The notes under the pieces: generated by a model
What the model saw: the letters and a program-made list of their open reading frames with translations, nothing else
The model's database searches: none
Told to the model about the DNA's origin: nothing
Made by a program: the position numbers and the translations under genes
Assembly: GCF_004122095.1 (NCBI RefSeq)
Contig: NZ_SAWZ01000002.1
Location: 530,628-594,627, forward strand
Source of the DNA: Pseudoxanthomonas composti
Lineage (GTDB): Bacteria > Pseudomonadota > Gammaproteobacteria > Xanthomonadales > Xanthomonadaceae
Reading direction: 5' to 3'
DNA length: 64,000 nucleotides
Shown here: positions 25,699-33,978 of the stretch, in pieces
Position numbering within the stretch: position 1 is the stretch's first letter
How the letters are laid out: each line of letters begins with the position of its first letter

Positions 25699-26466
25699 AT
25701 GCGTACCACCTGGCTGCTGCTTTGCCTGCCCGCCCCCGCCCTGGCCACGCCGTGGTTGCGCACGGAAGGGGTTGCGACGACACCCCAAGGCGCCGTCGCC
25801 TATCGGGAGGTGCATTGGCAGCACGGCCCGGCCGACGGCGCGGAGCGCTGGGTGGTCTACCAATGCGCGGACGGCCAGCCCTTCGCTCGCAAGCACCTAC
25901 CCGCCACCCCACAGCACCAGGCCCGCGGCTATGTCCTGGAAGACCGACGCAGCGGCCAGACGGCTGAGGTCCGGGCCACGGACGGCAAGGTCTGGATCGT
26001 CTGGAAGGAAGATGCCCACGCACCGCAACGCGAGCATGAGCTTTCCCTGGCGCCGGAGGCTGTGATCGATACCGGATTCGACGCGGCGGTTCGCCGGCAT
26101 TGGACGGCGTTGCTGCGCGGTGAACGCGTTTCGCTGCCGTTCCTGGTGCCCGGCCGTCAACGCTTCTATCCGCTTCTGGTGCGGCGCAGCGGACCGGTGC
26201 TGTGGCAGGGACTGGCCGCCCAGTCCATCGAGGTCAGTCTGGACACCTGGTATGGCGGGGTCGCCCCTCATCTGGCCTTGGTCTATGCCGATGCGGACCG
26301 GCGCCTGCTGGAGTTCCGCGGCACCAGTAATCTCCGTGACGGCCGGGGAGACTATCCCGAGGTGATCGTTCGCTTTCAGGCCGCGCCCAGCGAGCGCCCG
26401 GCGAGCCAGTGGCAGGAGGATTGGGAGCGCCCCTTGGTAGGGCGATGCCCTGGCGTGGCGGGGTGA
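25699..26466 (+). CDS. Exported protein of unknown function, first gene of the sigma/ChrR-linked lipid operon
   Basis: 255 aa with a short signal peptide (TTWLLLCLPAPALAT). The mature part resembles a two-part beta-rich periplasmic domain: GAVAYREVHWQHGPADGAER, LEDRRSGQTAEVRATDGKVW, FYPLLVRRSGPVLWQGLA, LLEFRGTSNLRDGRGDYPEV. I do not recognise a Pfam family; similar proteins sit beside ChrR-regulated genes in proteobacteria, but that is from memory of context. The desaturase gene follows at 2 or 80 nt, depending on its start. Confidence 0.65.
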   Translation: MRTTWLLLCLPAPALATPWLRTEGVATTPQGAVAYREVHWQHGPADGAERWVVYQCADGQPFARKHLPATPQHQARGYVLEDRRSGQTAEVRATDGKVWIVWKEDAHAPQREHELSLAPEAVIDTGFDAAVRRHWTALLRGERVSLPFLVPGRQRFYPLLVRRSGPVLWQGLAAQSIEVSLDTWYGGVAPHLALVYADADRRLLEFRGTSNLRDGRGDYPEVIVRFQAAPSERPASQWQEDWERPLVGRCPGVAG

Positions 26467-26546
26467 ACATGGACGGTTGCAAGGGCCCTGCATCCATTGC
26501 GCCTCGTGCTGCGTACAGGCCGCCACGACACCCGCCGGGACTCCGC

Positions 26547-27497
26547 ATGGCCTCCGCACCGCCCCTGCCCCACCGACGTTGGCGCCTGCTGCGCAGCCTG
26601 CAGCGCTGGGTGGACACCGGCGATGCCACGCAGGTCCAGGATGAGCGGCCGGATCGCATCGACTGGTTGCGTGCGGTGCCATTCGCGCTGATGCATCTGG
26701 CCTGCCTGGGCGTGCTGTGGGTCGGCGTGTCGTGGGCGGCCGTGGCCTGCGCGGCGCTGTTGTACGCCGTGCGCATGTTCGCCATCACCGCGTTCTACCA
26801 CCGGTATTTTTCGCATCGCACCTTCCAGGTCTCGCGGCCGGTGCAGTTCGTGTTTGCGGTGATCGCTGCGTCCAGCGTACAGCGCGGGCCGCTGTGGTGG
26901 GCCGCGCATCACCGGCATCACCACCGACATGCCGACCAGCCCCAGGACCCGCACTCGCCGCGCGAGCGTGGGTTCTGGCGCAGCCACATGGGCTGGTTCC
27001 TGACCCGCGAAGCCTTCGCAACCGATCTTTCGCGGGTCCCCGATCTGGCCCGATTCCCCGAATTGCGCTTGCTGGACCGTTTCGACACCTTGGTGCCGGT
27101 GTTGCTGGCTGTCAGCCTGTATGCCCTGGGGGCCGCGCTGGAGCGCTGGGCGCCCGGGCTGGAGACCTCCGGCCCGCAGCTGCTGGTGTGGGGCTTCTTC
27201 GTTTCCACGGTGGTGCTGTTCCATGCCACGGTGACGATCAACTCGCTGGCCCATCGCTTCGGGCGGCGCCGGTTCGACACCAATGACGACAGCCGCAACA
27301 ACCTGTGGCTGGCCTTGCTGACCTTCGGCGAAGGCTGGCACAACAACCACCATTTCTTCCCTGGCACGGCCCGCCAGGGCTTTCGCTGGTGGGAGATCGA
27401 CCTGTCCTGGTATGGGCTGCGCCTGCTGGCGGCGGTGGGACTGGTCAAGGGGCTCAAGCCCATCCCCGACTGGGTTCTGGCCAAGGCGAGGCACTGA
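26547..27497 (+). CDS. Acyl-CoA/acyl-lipid delta-9-type fatty acid desaturase
   Basis: Membrane diiron desaturase that introduces a cis double bond into a fatty acyl chain. The three His boxes are present: HRYFSH, HHRHHH (in AAHHRHHHRHAD) and HNNHH (EGWHNNHHFFPG), with NSLAHRFGRRRFDTND before the last, as in stearoyl-type delta-9 enzymes. There are four hydrophobic segments. The start is ambiguous: ATG 26547 gives 316 aa and matches the usual N-terminus (WVDTG...DRIDWLRAVPF); ATG 26469, 2 nt after the upstream stop, would add 26 residues of unlikely composition. Its presence in a ChrR-type operon suggests it makes the unsaturated substrate for the methyltransferases downstream. Confidence 0.88.
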   Translation: MASAPPLPHRRWRLLRSLQRWVDTGDATQVQDERPDRIDWLRAVPFALMHLACLGVLWVGVSWAAVACAALLYAVRMFAITAFYHRYFSHRTFQVSRPVQFVFAVIAASSVQRGPLWWAAHHRHHHRHADQPQDPHSPRERGFWRSHMGWFLTREAFATDLSRVPDLARFPELRLLDRFDTLVPVLLAVSLYALGAALERWAPGLETSGPQLLVWGFFVSTVVLFHATVTINSLAHRFGRRRFDTNDDSRNNLWLALLTFGEGWHNNHHFFPGTARQGFRWWEIDLSWYGLRLLAAVGLVKGLKPIPDWVLAKARH

Positions 27498-27498
27498 C

Positions 27499-28776
27499 AT
27501 GCGCATCGCCGTCATCGGATCGGGAATCGCGGGGCTGGCCAGCGCCTGGTGGCTGGATGGCGAGCACGAGGTCACGCTGTTCGAGGCCAACGACTACCTG
27601 GGCGGCCACACCCATACACACGACATCGAGGTCGAGGGCAGGCGCCTGGCCGTGGACACCGGCTTCATCGTCTTCAACCCCCTCCACTATCCGCTGCTGA
27701 CGGCCCTGTTCGAAGAACTCGGCGTGGCCTCGCAGCCGACCACGATGAGCTTTTCCATGCACAGCGAGCGCAGTGGCGTGGAGTACAACGCCACCTCGCT
27801 CGATGGCCTGTTCTGCCAGCGCCGCAACCTGGTCTCGCCGCGCTTCTGGGGCATGCTGGCCGACCTGCGGCGCTTCTATCGCGACGCACCGCGCCTGCTG
27901 GAGCAAGCCGAAGGCCCCACGCTTGGCGAGTATGTGCGGGCCCAGCGCTACGGCGAGGCGTTTGTCGAGGAGCACCTGCTGCCGATGGCCTCGGCGCTGT
28001 GGTCCTCGCCGACCGCGACCGTGCTGGAGTTTCCGGCGCGCTACCTGGTGCAGTTCATGGCCAACCACCAGATGCTGCAGATGACCGGACGCGCGCCATG
28101 GCGCGTGGTCAATGGCGGCTCGGCGCGCTATGTCGATGCACTGCGCGCCCGCTGGAGCGTGCGCGAGCGCTTGGCCTGTGCGGTGCACAGCGTCGAGCGG
28201 ATGCCGCAAGGCGTGCGGGTGCATAGCGCCGCGGGCGTGGAAGCCTTCGACGAGGTCGTCCTGGCCTGCCACAGCGACCAGGCCCTGGCCCTGCTGGCCG
28301 ATGCCGATCTGTCTGAGCGTGAGGTGCTCGGCACCATCCGCTACCAGCCCAACGAGGCGGTCCTGCACACCGACGCGACTGTGCTGCCGCGCGACCGCAA
28401 GGCTTGGGCCGCCTGGAATGCCCATGTGCCGCGCGATGCCGCTGCGGCCTGCACGGTCAGCTATTGTATGAACCTGCTGCAGGGCCTGCCGGGAGATACG
28501 CCGCTGGTGGTCACGCTCAACCGCAGCGACGCCATCGATCCGCGCAAGGTGCTGCGCACCCTGCACTATGCCCACCCGGTGCACGACCACGCCGCGGTCC
28601 GTGCGCAGCAGCGCTGGGGCGAGGTGCAGGGCCGTCGGCACACCTGGTTTGCCGGCGCCTACTGGGGCTGGGGATTCCATGAGGATGGCATCCGCAGCGC
28701 CCGCCGCGTCGTGGACGCGTTGCACGCAGCGGCGCGGCAACGGCTGGCGCCTACGGAAGACGAGGTAGCCGCGTGA
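27499..28776 (+). CDS. FAD-dependent amine-oxidase-like oxidoreductase
   Basis: 425 aa flavoprotein with an N-terminal Rossmann motif (IAVIGSGIAGLASAWWL) and the second dinucleotide signature YLGGHTHTHDI, then VDTGFIVFN. This subgroup (NAD(P)-binding amine oxidase in 'cyclopropane fatty acid' clusters) occurs with DUF1365 and CFA-type methyltransferases in many proteobacteria. In Rhodobacter sphaeroides a protein of this type belongs to the RpoE-ChrR regulon, and the furan fatty acid pathway described there uses an oxidoreductase from this cluster. A role in desaturating or oxidising methylated fatty acyl chains is inferred. One base separates it from the desaturase stop, and DUF1365 overlaps its end. 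Confidence 0.85.
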   Translation: MRIAVIGSGIAGLASAWWLDGEHEVTLFEANDYLGGHTHTHDIEVEGRRLAVDTGFIVFNPLHYPLLTALFEELGVASQPTTMSFSMHSERSGVEYNATSLDGLFCQRRNLVSPRFWGMLADLRRFYRDAPRLLEQAEGPTLGEYVRAQRYGEAFVEEHLLPMASALWSSPTATVLEFPARYLVQFMANHQMLQMTGRAPWRVVNGGSARYVDALRARWSVRERLACAVHSVERMPQGVRVHSAAGVEAFDEVVLACHSDQALALLADADLSEREVLGTIRYQPNEAVLHTDATVLPRDRKAWAAWNAHVPRDAAAACTVSYCMNLLQGLPGDTPLVVTLNRSDAIDPRKVLRTLHYAHPVHDHAAVRAQQRWGEVQGRRHTWFAGAYWGWGFHEDGIRSARRVVDALHAAARQRLAPTEDEVAA

Positions 28777-29540
28777 GCGCCAGCGCCATCTACTTCGGCC
28801 AAGTGTTGCACCGCCGGCATCGTCCGGTTCCGCATGCCTTCCGCTATCCGATCGCGCAGCTGATGCTCGATCTGGACGAGCTGGACACCGTGTTCAAGGA
28901 CCGCTGGTTGTGGTCGGTCGACCGGCCGAACCTGGCCGAGTTCCGCCGCAGCGATTACTTCGGCGACCCCTCGCAGCCGCTTGCCGACGCCGTGCGCGAC
29001 CATGCCGCGCCGATCCTTGGCCACCGCCCCAACGGGCCGGTGCGCCTGCTCACGCATTTGCGCTTCGCCGGCCACGTCTTCAACCCCGTCAGTTTCTACT
29101 ACTGCTATCAGGCCGACGGACGCACGCTGGACTGCATCGTCGCCGAGATCACCAACACGCCCTGGAAGGAGCGGCATGCCTACGTGCTGCCGGTGGCGGC
29201 GGCCACGCAGGACGGCCCATCGCTGCGCTGGCGCTTCGACAAGCGCTTCCACGTCTCGCCGTTCATGCCGATGGACTGCCGCTACGACTGGCGCTTCAAT
29301 CGCCCCGATACACAGCTGCGGGTGCATATGCAGGTGTGGCGCGACGGCGAACGCCAGTTCGACGCCACCCAGCAGATGCAGCGGCGCCCGCTCGACGCGT
29401 CAGGCCTGGCCGCGGTGCTGGCCCGCTATCCGCTGATGACCACCCAGGTGGTCGCCGCCATCCACTGGCAGGCCTTGCGCCTGTGGCTCAAGCGCAACCC
29501 GGTGCACGACCACCCTTCCCTTGCCGAGAAATCGCGATGA
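28773..29540 (+). CDS. DUF1365 family protein
   Basis: 255 aa, GTG start overlapping the previous stop (GTGA). Family features: IYFGQVLHRRHRPVPHAFRY at the N-terminus, FAGHVFNPVSFYYCYQADGR in the middle, and RFDKRFHVSPFMPMDCRYDW. No catalytic mechanism is established for the family by anything visible here; it almost always sits between an amine-oxidase-like gene and a CFA-type methyltransferase. It likely takes part in modification of unsaturated acyl chains, perhaps in the membrane furan-lipid pathway. Confidence 0.88.
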   Translation: MSASAIYFGQVLHRRHRPVPHAFRYPIAQLMLDLDELDTVFKDRWLWSVDRPNLAEFRRSDYFGDPSQPLADAVRDHAAPILGHRPNGPVRLLTHLRFAGHVFNPVSFYYCYQADGRTLDCIVAEITNTPWKERHAYVLPVAAATQDGPSLRWRFDKRFHVSPFMPMDCRYDWRFNRPDTQLRVHMQVWRDGERQFDATQQMQRRPLDASGLAAVLARYPLMTTQVVAAIHWQALRLWLKRNPVHDHPSLAEKSR

Positions 29541-30796
29541 ACCAGATGACCTCGTCGGTGCCGCTGCCGCTGCCTGGCGCCCTGGACGGCTTCCTGCGCC
29601 GTCGACTGCTGGCCCAGCTGGCCACGCTGCAGCATGGCCGCATCTGCGTGCGCGACGCGGCCGGCGAGGCGTGGTTGGGCGATACCGCTGGCGAGCTGCG
29701 CGCGACGGTCACCATTCATGACCCAGCCTTCTACCGCAAGCTCGCCGCGCAAGGCAGCGTGGGCGCGGGCCAGAGTTACATCGACGGCGACTGGGCCTGC
29801 GATGACCTGGTGGCGCTGGTGCGCCTGCTGGTGCGCAACCGCAGCCTGCTCGACGGCATGGAAAGCGGCCCGGCCCGCCTCGGCGGCTGGTTGCTGCGGG
29901 GCTGGCACCGCCTGCGCCGCAACAGCCGCGAAGGCAGCCGCCGCAACATCGCCGCGCACTACGACCTGGGCAACGACTTCTTCGCGCTGTTCCTGTCGCC
30001 GGACCTGATGTATTCCTCCGCCCTGTTCACCCAGGACAGCGAGACGCTGGAGTCGGCCTCGCAGCGCAAGCTGGACCGCATCTGCCAGCAGCTGCAGCTG
30101 GCGCCGGGCGATCGCGTGGTGGAAATCGGCACCGGCTGGGGCGGCTTTGCCCTGCACGCGGCGCGGCACTACGGCTGCCACGTAACCACTACCACCATCT
30201 CTACCGAGCAGCATGCGCTGGCCAGCCAGCGCGTGCAGGACGCCGGCCTGCAGGAGCGCATCACGCTGCTGAAGCAGGACTACCGCGATCTGCAGGGACA
30301 GTTCGACAAGCTGGTGTCCATCGAAATGATCGAGGCCATCGGCGCGGACTACCTGGACACCTACATGGCGACGCTGCAGCGCCTGTTGAAACCCGATGGC
30401 GTCGCGCTGCTGCAGGCCATCACCATCGAGGACCATCGCTACGAGCAGGCGCGACGCAGCGTCGACTACATCAAGCGCCACGTCTTTCCCGGCAGCTTCA
30501 TCCCTTCGATCAACGCGATCGTGGCGGCCAAGACCCGGGCCAGCGACCTTCAGCTGATCGCCCAGCAGGATTTCGGCCATTCCTACGCGCTGACCTTGCG
30601 CCACTGGCGCCAGCGCTTCCTGGCGCAACTGCCGGCGGTGCTTGCGCAGGGCTTCGACGATCGCTTCTGCCGGCTGTGGGAGTTCTACCTGGCCTATTGC
30701 GAAGGCGGCTTCCTCGAACGCTCCATCGGCGTCTCCCACCTGCTGTTGGCACGTCCGGGGTATCGCCCGGCGGGCATCGCCGGGGATGAGGGCTGA
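29537..30796 (+). CDS. Cyclopropane-fatty-acyl-phospholipid synthase family methyltransferase (first)
   Basis: 419 aa SAM-dependent enzyme acting on unsaturated acyl chains of membrane lipids. The N-terminal domain (about 1-140) has GVGAGQSYIDGDWACDDL-like sequence (VGAGQSYIDGDWACDD); the methyltransferase core has RNIAAHYDLGNDFFALFLSP, MYSSALF, the SAM motif VVEIGTGWGGFALHAA and LVSIEMIEAIGADYLDTY, followed by YIKRHVFPGSFIPS. These are CFA synthase hallmarks. Depending on partners it could form cyclopropanes or simply methylate the double bond. ATGA overlap with DUF1365. Confidence 0.9.
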   Translation: MNQMTSSVPLPLPGALDGFLRRRLLAQLATLQHGRICVRDAAGEAWLGDTAGELRATVTIHDPAFYRKLAAQGSVGAGQSYIDGDWACDDLVALVRLLVRNRSLLDGMESGPARLGGWLLRGWHRLRRNSREGSRRNIAAHYDLGNDFFALFLSPDLMYSSALFTQDSETLESASQRKLDRICQQLQLAPGDRVVEIGTGWGGFALHAARHYGCHVTTTTISTEQHALASQRVQDAGLQERITLLKQDYRDLQGQFDKLVSIEMIEAIGADYLDTYMATLQRLLKPDGVALLQAITIEDHRYEQARRSVDYIKRHVFPGSFIPSINAIVAAKTRASDLQLIAQQDFGHSYALTLRHWRQRFLAQLPAVLAQGFDDRFCRLWEFYLAYCEGGFLERSIGVSHLLLARPGYRPAGIAGDEG

Positions 30797-30797
30797 G

Positions 30798-31346
30798 ATG
30801 CGCCGGTTCTGGCCCAACCTGATCGGCAACCAGCTGGTCTGGCTGTCGGCGGTGGCCGGCGCGGGACGGGGCTGGCAATGGCCGGCGCTGATCGCCGCCG
30901 CGCTTTACGTCCCCTTGCAGCTGGCGAGCTCGCCGCAGCCACGACTGGACCTGCGGCTGATGGCGCCGGCCCTGGCCTGCGCCTTCCTGGTCGATGGCAG
31001 TGCGGCTGCCAGCGGGACGGTGCGCTATGCCGCCGCGCCCTGGGGCTGGGCCCCGCCTCCTTGGATCCTGGCGTTGTGGGCAGCCTTTGCGATGACGCTC
31101 ACCAGCTCGATGACTTTCCTCAACCGCCACATCGCGCTTCCGTTCGTGTTCGGGCTGTTGTTCGCCCCCTTGGCCTATCTCTCTGCCGCCCGCGGCTTCG
31201 ACGCCATCCAGTTCCCTCGCCCCGCGTGGCAGGGCCCGCTGGTGCTCGGCCTGGGATGGAGCGTGGCGTTGTCCCTGCTGTGCCTGGCGCTGCGTCGCGC
31301 GCAGCGCCATACCCGGCAAGCTTTCATCACCGGAGCTCGATCATGA
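30798..31346 (+). CDS. DUF2878 family membrane protein
   Basis: 182 aa with about five hydrophobic segments. The opening RRFWPNLIGNQLVWLSAVAG and the later WILALWAAFAMTLTSSMTFL and FVFGLLFAPLAYLSAARGF fit DUF2878, a family found in CFA/DUF1295 clusters. Function unknown. The start ATG at 30798 lies 1 nt after the methyltransferase stop; its end overlaps the next start by 4 nt. Confidence 0.8.
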   Translation: MRRFWPNLIGNQLVWLSAVAGAGRGWQWPALIAAALYVPLQLASSPQPRLDLRLMAPALACAFLVDGSAAASGTVRYAAAPWGWAPPPWILALWAAFAMTLTSSMTFLNRHIALPFVFGLLFAPLAYLSAARGFDAIQFPRPAWQGPLVLGLGWSVALSLLCLALRRAQRHTRQAFITGARS

Positions 31347-32128
31347 TCCACCTTCTCTGGGTGCTTCTGTACGCCGTGCTGGTGATGAGCTGGGGCTGGG
31401 CCTGGCAGAAGCGCCACGACAACATCGGCATCGTGGACGTGCTGTGGGCCAAGAGCGTCGGGGTGGCCGCGGTGCTGCTGGCGCTGCTGGGCCAAGGCGC
31501 GACGGCGCCGCGCCTTGCGTTGGCGGTCCTGGGCGGGCTTTGGGGCGGCCGGCTGGCCCTGCATCTGTGGCACCGGGTCCGCAGCGAGCCCGAGGACGGG
31601 CGTTACCACTACCTGCGCAATCACTGGCACGGCCACCAGGGCAAGATCTTCGGCTTCTTCATGGCCCAGGCGCTGCTGGTCGTGTTGTTCGCCCTGCCCT
31701 TCGTCGCGGTGGCCAGCAACCCAAGCACCGGGATGTCGCCCTGGGTGGTTGCGGCCGCCTTGGTGTGGCTTGTCAGCGTGGGCGGGGAGACCGTGGCGGA
31801 TCGCCAGCTGGCGCGCTTCCGCGCCGAACCGGGCAACAAGGGCCGCACCTGTCGCGCCGGGCTCTGGCGCTACTCCCGGCACCCCAACTACTTCTTCGAA
31901 TGGCTGCACTGGTTCAGCTACGTGCTGCTGGCCGTTGGCTCGCCGCTGTGGTGGCTGGCCTGGTCCGGGCCGGTGGTGATGTACCTGTTCCTCCGCTACC
32001 TCAGCGGCATTCCTTTCACCGAACAGCAGGCACTGCGCTCGCGCGGCGAGGACTACCGCAACTACCAGCGCAGCACCCCGATGATCTTTCCCTGGTTCCC
32101 CCGCCCTTCAAAGGAGCATGCCGCATGA
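31343..32128 (+). CDS. DUF1295 family membrane protein (steroid-reductase-like fold)
   Basis: 261 aa integral membrane protein, about six to seven hydrophobic segments. The C-terminal half carries the conserved DUF1295/steroid 5-alpha-reductase-like pattern CRAGLWRYSRHPNYFFEW and GIPFTEQQALRSRGEDYRNY, expected to bind NAD(P)H. A reductase acting on an acyl-lipid intermediate is plausible. Both ends overlap neighbours by 4 nt (ATGA), indicating tight coupling in the operon. Confidence 0.87.
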   Translation: MIHLLWVLLYAVLVMSWGWAWQKRHDNIGIVDVLWAKSVGVAAVLLALLGQGATAPRLALAVLGGLWGGRLALHLWHRVRSEPEDGRYHYLRNHWHGHQGKIFGFFMAQALLVVLFALPFVAVASNPSTGMSPWVVAAALVWLVSVGGETVADRQLARFRAEPGNKGRTCRAGLWRYSRHPNYFFEWLHWFSYVLLAVGSPLWWLAWSGPVVMYLFLRYLSGIPFTEQQALRSRGEDYRNYQRSTPMIFPWFPRPSKEHAA

Positions 32129-33198
32129 GCGCGACCACACCGCTGCCCCCCATCGAGCAGACCGAGACCGGTCTGGTCGCATGGGCCGAACGCGGGCTGC
32201 TCCCCGATGCCGTGTTGCGCGCCGGGATCCGCCGCCTGTGCGCGCAACGCTTGCAGGAAGAAACCGCCGGAGGCATCCAGGCGCAGGCTGCGCGCTTCAA
32301 CCAGCGCCTTGTCCAGCTGACCGAAAGCCCGCTGGCGCTGCATACCGACGCGGCCAACCGACAGCACTACGAAGTGCCGGCGGCCTTTTTCCAGGCCTGT
32401 CTTGGAAAGCGCCTGAAGTACAGCAGTTGCTATTATCCCACCGGCGCGGAGACCCTGGACCAGGCCGAGGAGGCGATGCTGGAGCTGTATGGGGAGCGCG
32501 CCGGCCTGGCCGACGGCCAACGTATCCTTGAACTCGGCTGCGGATGGGGCTCACTGACCCTGTGGATGGCCGAGCGCTATCCGCAGGCCCGCATCACCGC
32601 GGTCTCCAACTCCAACAGCCAGCGCGAGCACATCATGGCGCAATGCCAGTCGCGCGGGCTGCACAACGTCGAGGTCCTGACCCGCGACGTCAACCAGCTA
32701 GAACTGCCGGCGGCGACCTTCGACCGCTGCGTGTCGGTGGAGATGTTCGAGCACGTGCGCAACTACGAGCGCCTGCTGGGCCGCATCGCAAGCTGGCTCA
32801 AGCCCGATGGCGCGCTGTTCGTGCACATCTTCGCGCATCGCACCGTGATGTATCCCTTCGAGACCGAGGGCGACGACAACTGGATGGGCCGCCACTTCTT
32901 CACCGGCGGCCTGATGCCGGCGGCCGATACGCTGCTGCATTTCCAGCGCGACCTGCGGCTGGAGACGCGCTGGCTGCTGGACGGCACCCATTACCAACGC
33001 ACCGCCGACCACTGGCTCGCCAACCAGGACGCCGCCCAGGACCGGGTCATGCCGGTGCTGGTGGCGACCTACGGCGAAGCGGCCGCCAAGGTCTGGTGGC
33101 AGCGCTGGCGCATGTTCTGGATGGCATGCGCCGAACTGTTCGGTTACGACGATGGCCAGCAATGGCTGGTGGCCCATTACCTGTTCCGCCCACGCTGA
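32125..33198 (+). CDS. CFA-type SAM-dependent methyltransferase (second, short)
   Basis: 357 aa, shorter than the first CFA-type enzyme and clearly a different subgroup. Core motifs: NRQHYEVPAAFFQACLGKRL, LKYSSCYYP, the SAM site ILELGCGWGSLTLWMA, CVSVEMFEHVRNYERLLG and FVHIFAHRT. The arrangement resembles the coclaurine-N-methyltransferase-like branch of the CFA superfamily. Two CFA-superfamily enzymes in one operon implies two methylation events or two different acyl substrates. ATGA overlap with DUF1295; lipocalin follows after 8 nt. Confidence 0.87.
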   Translation: MSATTPLPPIEQTETGLVAWAERGLLPDAVLRAGIRRLCAQRLQEETAGGIQAQAARFNQRLVQLTESPLALHTDAANRQHYEVPAAFFQACLGKRLKYSSCYYPTGAETLDQAEEAMLELYGERAGLADGQRILELGCGWGSLTLWMAERYPQARITAVSNSNSQREHIMAQCQSRGLHNVEVLTRDVNQLELPAATFDRCVSVEMFEHVRNYERLLGRIASWLKPDGALFVHIFAHRTVMYPFETEGDDNWMGRHFFTGGLMPAADTLLHFQRDLRLETRWLLDGTHYQRTADHWLANQDAAQDRVMPVLVATYGEAAAKVWWQRWRMFWMACAELFGYDDGQQWLVAHYLFRPR

Positions 33199-33206
33199 GG
33201 TGCCCT

Positions 33207-33749
33207 ATGCGATTGCATGCCCTGCTTCCCCTTCTTGCGGCGACCCTGTTCAACGCCGGCTGCAGCTCCAATGAAACCCGACCGCTACCGCGGCCGCCTT
33301 CGGTGGATGTTCCCCGCTTCATGGGCGACTGGTACGTGATCGCCCACATCCCCTCCTGGCCCGAGCGCGAGGCCTACGACGCGGTGGAAAGCTATGCCAG
33401 GCGGCCGGACGAGCGCATCCAGACCACCTTCACCTACCGCAAGGGCAGTTTCACCGCGCCCTTGAAGACGATGCATCCCATTGGCCGGGTCGAGAAGGAA
33501 GGCAACGGCGCGGTCTGGGGCATGCAGTTCATCTGGCCGATCCAGGCCGAGTACGTCATCGCCTGGCTCAACGAGGACTACAGCCAGACCATCGTGGCCC
33601 GCAGCAAGCGCGACTACGTCTGGTACATGGCGCGCACGCCGCAGGTGTCCGAGAGCGACTACGACGCCGCCGTGCAGCGCATGCAGGCGATGGGCTACGA
33701 CATCAGCAAGCTTCGACGCGTTCCGCAGTCGCCGCGAAAGGCTCCCTGA
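33207..33749 (+). CDS. blc: Lipocalin-family lipoprotein (Blc-like)
   Basis: 180 aa outer-membrane lipocalin. Signal with lipobox: LLPLLAATLFNAGC, Cys19. The first lipocalin motif FMGDWYVIAHIPSWPER (GxW) is clear, with YVIAWLNEDYSQTIVARSKR and YVWYMARTPQVSE as later conserved strands. Blc binds lysophospholipids or fatty acids during envelope stress. It is last in the ChrR-linked operon, consistent with handling lipids damaged or remodelled by the enzymes encoded upstream. GAGG at 33197-33200 is the ribosome site. Confidence 0.9.
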   Translation: MRLHALLPLLAATLFNAGCSSNETRPLPRPPSVDVPRFMGDWYVIAHIPSWPEREAYDAVESYARRPDERIQTTFTYRKGSFTAPLKTMHPIGRVEKEGNGAVWGMQFIWPIQAEYVIAWLNEDYSQTIVARSKRDYVWYMARTPQVSESDYDAAVQRMQAMGYDISKLRRVPQSPRKAP

Positions 33750-33786
33750 CCAGGAGGCATCGCGACCGCTGGCGTGTCAATGCGCT

Positions 33787-33806
33787 ACGGGCCGGGTTCG
33801 GCCCGT
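33787..33806. terminator. Hairpin between convergent operons
   Basis: ACGGGCCG - GGTT - CGGCCCGT, a perfect 8 bp stem. It lies between the lipocalin stop (33749) and the kinase stop (33979) and could terminate the plus-strand lipid operon, although the T-run is missing. Confidence 0.5.
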
Positions 33807-33978
33807 GACGCGGGGTTGCATCCGGGTGGTGCTACATCCGAGAACGCAGGCATCGCCTGATCTCCTCGAATGCCGGCGTCATGGTGACGGTTGTGGAGAT
33901 GACAGGCTCGCCCGCTGCATCTGCTCAGGAGCGCCCCGCGACCTGCGCCGATCCGCCGCCGAGTTCCGGCGTTCCCGC

